Source: Blastocatellia bacterium (GTDB lineage Bacteria > Acidobacteriota > Blastocatellia > Chloracidobacteriales > Chloracidobacteriaceae). Taken from it: a stretch of DNA of 64,000 nt. The position numbers and the translations under genes are program-made. Shown here piece after piece: positions 61,889 to 64,000 of this stretch; position 1 is the stretch's first letter; every line of letters begins with the position of its first letter. The notes beneath the pieces were generated by a model. That model worked only from the letters and a program-made list of their open reading frames with translations. It was not told the origin of the DNA and did no database searches. The stretch covers positions 62,001 to 126,000 of the forward strand of contig JAIBAN010000010.1 in the NCBI GenBank assembly GCA_019695185.1. Direction: 5' to 3'.

Positions 61889-63034
61889 ATGACCACACCC
61901 ATGTTTCGCAAAGTTCTGATTCTGTCCGCCTCCGCCGGAGCCGGCCATCTGCGTGCCGCCCAAGCCATCGAACGGGCTTTCCTCGAGACCAATGCCGCCC
62001 AGGTGGTCAAGCATATTGATACCCTTGATTACACAAACCGCATCTTTCGTCACTTTTACGCCAAAGCCTATCTGGATTTGGTGAACGATGCGCCGGAGGT
62101 GCTGGGCTGGCTCTATGATGCACTCGACAAACCCTGGCAGAACGAACGAAGGCGGCTGGCCTTGGACAAACTCAATACCCGTCCTTTTGTCAAAATGCTC
62201 AACGAGGAAAAACCGGATATTGCGATTTGCACCCATTTTCTGCCTTCGGAAATTATTTCCTGGCTGACCGCCAAAGAACGGCTTCACTGCCCCCAGGCGG
62301 TGGTGGTAACTGACTTTGACGTTCATGCCATGTGGCTGTGCCATCATTACCAGCATTATTTTGTTGCCCTGGAGGAAACCCAGGTGCATCTTGAAAAGCT
62401 GGGAATACCAGCCGGAAAAATCACGGTTTCCGGGATTCCCATTGACCCGGTCTTTACCCAACAACACGACAAAACCACCATGCGGCTCAAACATGGGCTG
62501 GCCCCTGACACCACCACCATTCTGATTTCAGCCGGAGGGTTTGGGGTCGGCAATATTGAACGGATAGTCCGTCCCCTGTTGGAACTCAAACACCCGGCCC
62601 AGATTGTGGCTATTTGTGGAAAAAGCGAGGAACTGCGCAGCCAAATGGATGAACTTGCAGCCAAAATTCCGGTCAACCATCAGGTTCAACTGAAAGTGGT
62701 CGGCTTTACCAAAGTCATGGACGAATGGATGTCCGCCGCTGACATCCTGTTGGGCAAACCAGGCGGGCTGACCACTTCGGAGGCGCTGACCAAAGGGCTG
62801 GTTTTTTGTATCGTCAATCCCATACCTGGACAGGAAGAACGCAACTCAGACCATCTTTTGGAAGAAGGAGTGGCCATTCGGTGCAACAACCTTCCGGCAC
62901 TGGCCTATAAAATCGACCGTCTTTTGGACCAGCCGGAAAAATTTACCCAAATGAAACAGGCGGCATTGGCTTTGTCAAAGCCTTTCGCCGCCCGGACCAT
63001 TGTCGAAAAAATGTGTAAACTCAATCTTTCCTGA
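61889..63034 (+). CDS. GT28-family lipid glycosyltransferase (MGDG synthase/UgtP-like)
   Basis: 381 residues. SASAGAGHLRAAQAIERAF at the start, HYQHYFVALEE, GIPIDPVF and GKPGGLTTSEAL (near 287-298) match the MGDG synthase/processive diacylglycerol glucosyltransferase group of GT28, related to MurG. These enzymes add sugar from UDP- or similar donors to diacylglycerol on the inner membrane face. The N-terminal MGDG_synth domain is about residues 1-170 and the donor-binding C-terminal half 190-380. No membrane span is needed. The stop TGA (63032-63034) lies inside a heptamer repeat unit. Confidence 0.88.
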   Translation: MTTPMFRKVLILSASAGAGHLRAAQAIERAFLETNAAQVVKHIDTLDYTNRIFRHFYAKAYLDLVNDAPEVLGWLYDALDKPWQNERRRLALDKLNTRPFVKMLNEEKPDIAICTHFLPSEIISWLTAKERLHCPQAVVVTDFDVHAMWLCHHYQHYFVALEETQVHLEKLGIPAGKITVSGIPIDPVFTQQHDKTTMRLKHGLAPDTTTILISAGGFGVGNIERIVRPLLELKHPAQIVAICGKSEELRSQMDELAAKIPVNHQVQLKVVGFTKVMDEWMSAADILLGKPGGLTTSEALTKGLVFCIVNPIPGQEERNSDHLLEEGVAIRCNNLPALAYKIDRLLDQPEKFTQMKQAALALSKPFAARTIVEKMCKLNLS

Positions 63035-63120
63035 GGACTGAGGACTGAGTGTCAATCCTCTGAATATACAGTAATGTTTCACTGGAAAGTAATTTCTATT
63101 CTCAGTCCTCAGTCCTCAGT
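63031..63120. repeat. Inverted pair of heptamer arrays, unit GGACTGA, overlapping two stop codons
   Basis: Left arm 63031-63050 (CTGAGGA units) includes the GT28 stop. Right arm 63101-63120 (CTCAGTC units) includes the stop of the convergent fahA gene (63109-63111). The spacer is 50 bases. Confidence 0.9.
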
Positions 63121-64000
63121 TTTGCCAATGATGCCCCGGCATTCTCCAAAGCCAATCCGGACGGCTCCGGGGCGCTCGCAAAAACCACGAATCATCACCT
63201 CGTCACCGTCCTGAAGAAACCTGCGTTGTTCTCCGGTTGGCAGGGTAATCGGTTCGGTCCCCCGCCAAGTCAGTTCCATTAAACAGCCTCGTGAATCCTT
63301 GGTCTTTCCGGATACAGTCCCGCTGGCCAATAAGTCTCCCGGACGGAGATTGCAGCCGTTGCTGGCGTGGTGGGTCAGCATTTGGGCAATGGTCCAGTAC
63401 ATATCCCGGAAATTTCCGCTTGAAACCCGATAAGGCTCACAGGCTTCCTCCCGCATTCGGACGGAGGAAAGAAACACCTCCAATTGAAGGTCAATGCCCC
63501 CCCAGGAGCGGTCGTTGGCAGAACTCAGATAAGGAAGTGGGCTGGGGTCGCCTGTCGGACGGTCAAACGCCGGAATCCGAAATGGAGCGAGGGCGTCCAA
63601 CGTAACGACCCAGGGTGAAATGGTGGTGGAAAAACTCTTGGCCAAAAACGGACCGAGCGGCTGGTATTCCCATTTTTGCAGGTCGCGGGCAGACCAGTCG
63701 TTGACCAGGCAAAGACCGAATATATGGTTATCAGCCTCAGCTATTGAAACAGGGTGACCCAGGTGGTTTCCCTGCCCAACAAAAAACCCAACCTCCAGCT
63801 CATAATCCAACAGGCGACAGGGGCCGAACATCGGATTTTCGGCTGCATCATCCTTGGTTTGGCCGCTGGGCCGGTGAATCGTGGTTCCGCTTACCACAAT
63901 GGAAGAAGCCCGTCCGTGGTATCCGATGGGAATATGTTTGTAGTTGGGCAGGAGCGGATTATCCGGGCGAAACATGCTTCCAATGTTGGTGGCATGATAA
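63109..64000 (-). CDS. fahA: Fumarylacetoacetase, N-terminus outside window
   Basis: About 297 residues in the window, the C-terminal two-thirds of a typical 420-residue fumarylacetoacetase. The frame enters from the right edge reading YHATNIG then MFRPDNPLLPNYKHIPIGYHGRASS, which is the characteristic FahA stretch. RLLDYELEVGFFVG, LGHPVSIAEADNHIFGLCLVNDWSARDLQ and FLAKSFSTTISPWVV carry the metal ligands and active site residues. It hydrolyses fumarylacetoacetate to fumarate and acetoacetate in tyrosine degradation. The last codons (Thr-Glu-Asp) and the stop lie in a repeat arm. Confidence 0.95.
   Translation of the reverse strand, partial: YHATNIGSMFRPDNPLLPNYKHIPIGYHGRASSIVVSGTTIHRPSGQTKDDAAENPMFGPCRLLDYELEVGFFVGQGNHLGHPVSIAEADNHIFGLCLVNDWSARDLQKWEYQPLGPFLAKSFSTTISPWVVTLDALAPFRIPAFDRPTGDPSPLPYLSSANDRSWGGIDLQLEVFLSSVRMREEACEPYRVSSGNFRDMYWTIAQMLTHHASNGCNLRPGDLLASGTVSGKTKDSRGCLMELTWRGTEPITLPTGEQRRFLQDGDEVMIRGFCERPGAVRIGFGECRGIIGKTED

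Overview
The window looks like ordinary chromosome from a bacterium of about 53% G+C, most likely an Acidobacteriota (my inference is a Blastocatellia-like lineage). The inference rests on two GWxTD-domain secreted proteins, a DUF2378 protein, many Nudix and beta-propeller proteins, and abundant heptamer repeat arrays between genes. There is no phage, insertion sequence, CRISPR array or rRNA. Both edges cut genes: a GT39 glycosyltransferase on the left and fumarylacetoacetase on the right.

Left third (1-16304), mostly minus strand, carries genome maintenance genes: ssb, a dienelactone hydrolase, xerD, parA-parB, a DUF151 nuclease-like protein, recN, an orphan ABC ATPase, a secreted beta-propeller protein and a sigma-54-type response regulator. 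Plus-strand genes here are a radical SAM/epimerase pair and ruvA.

Middle (16385-33244), plus strand: a DUF969/DUF979 membrane pair (putative 5-oxoproline transporter) with a probably leaderless promoter; a run of exported proteins (TPR metallopeptidase, Ycf48-like lipoprotein, small lipoprotein); a fused Nudix-dihydropteroate synthase; an MFS transporter; and two GWxTD paralogues flanking a methyltransferase and an 818-residue protein with two CxxCH motifs.

Right third (33364-64000): a very large stand-alone P-loop ATPase resembling the DUF6079/BrxC/PglY group; an M48 protease; an ABC exporter; a minus-strand cluster (DegP-type protease, LipB-Nudix fusion, an unknown protein, YhhN, HrpB); YbhN-like protein and HU; an EEP-family protein, dnaG, rpoD and a zinc-ribbon protein separated by repeat arrays; a GntR-slipin-hydrolase set with a clear operator; a GAF/AAA regulator lacking the GAFTGA loop; tRNA-Ala(GGC); and a GT28 lipid glycosyltransferase.

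The most unusual features are (1) a family of short intergenic arrays whose unit is nearly always seven bases but whose unit sequence changes from locus to locus, usually as inverted pairs and usually abutting or overlapping stop codons, and (2) two different biosynthetic enzymes, FolP and LipB, each fused to a related Nudix domain.
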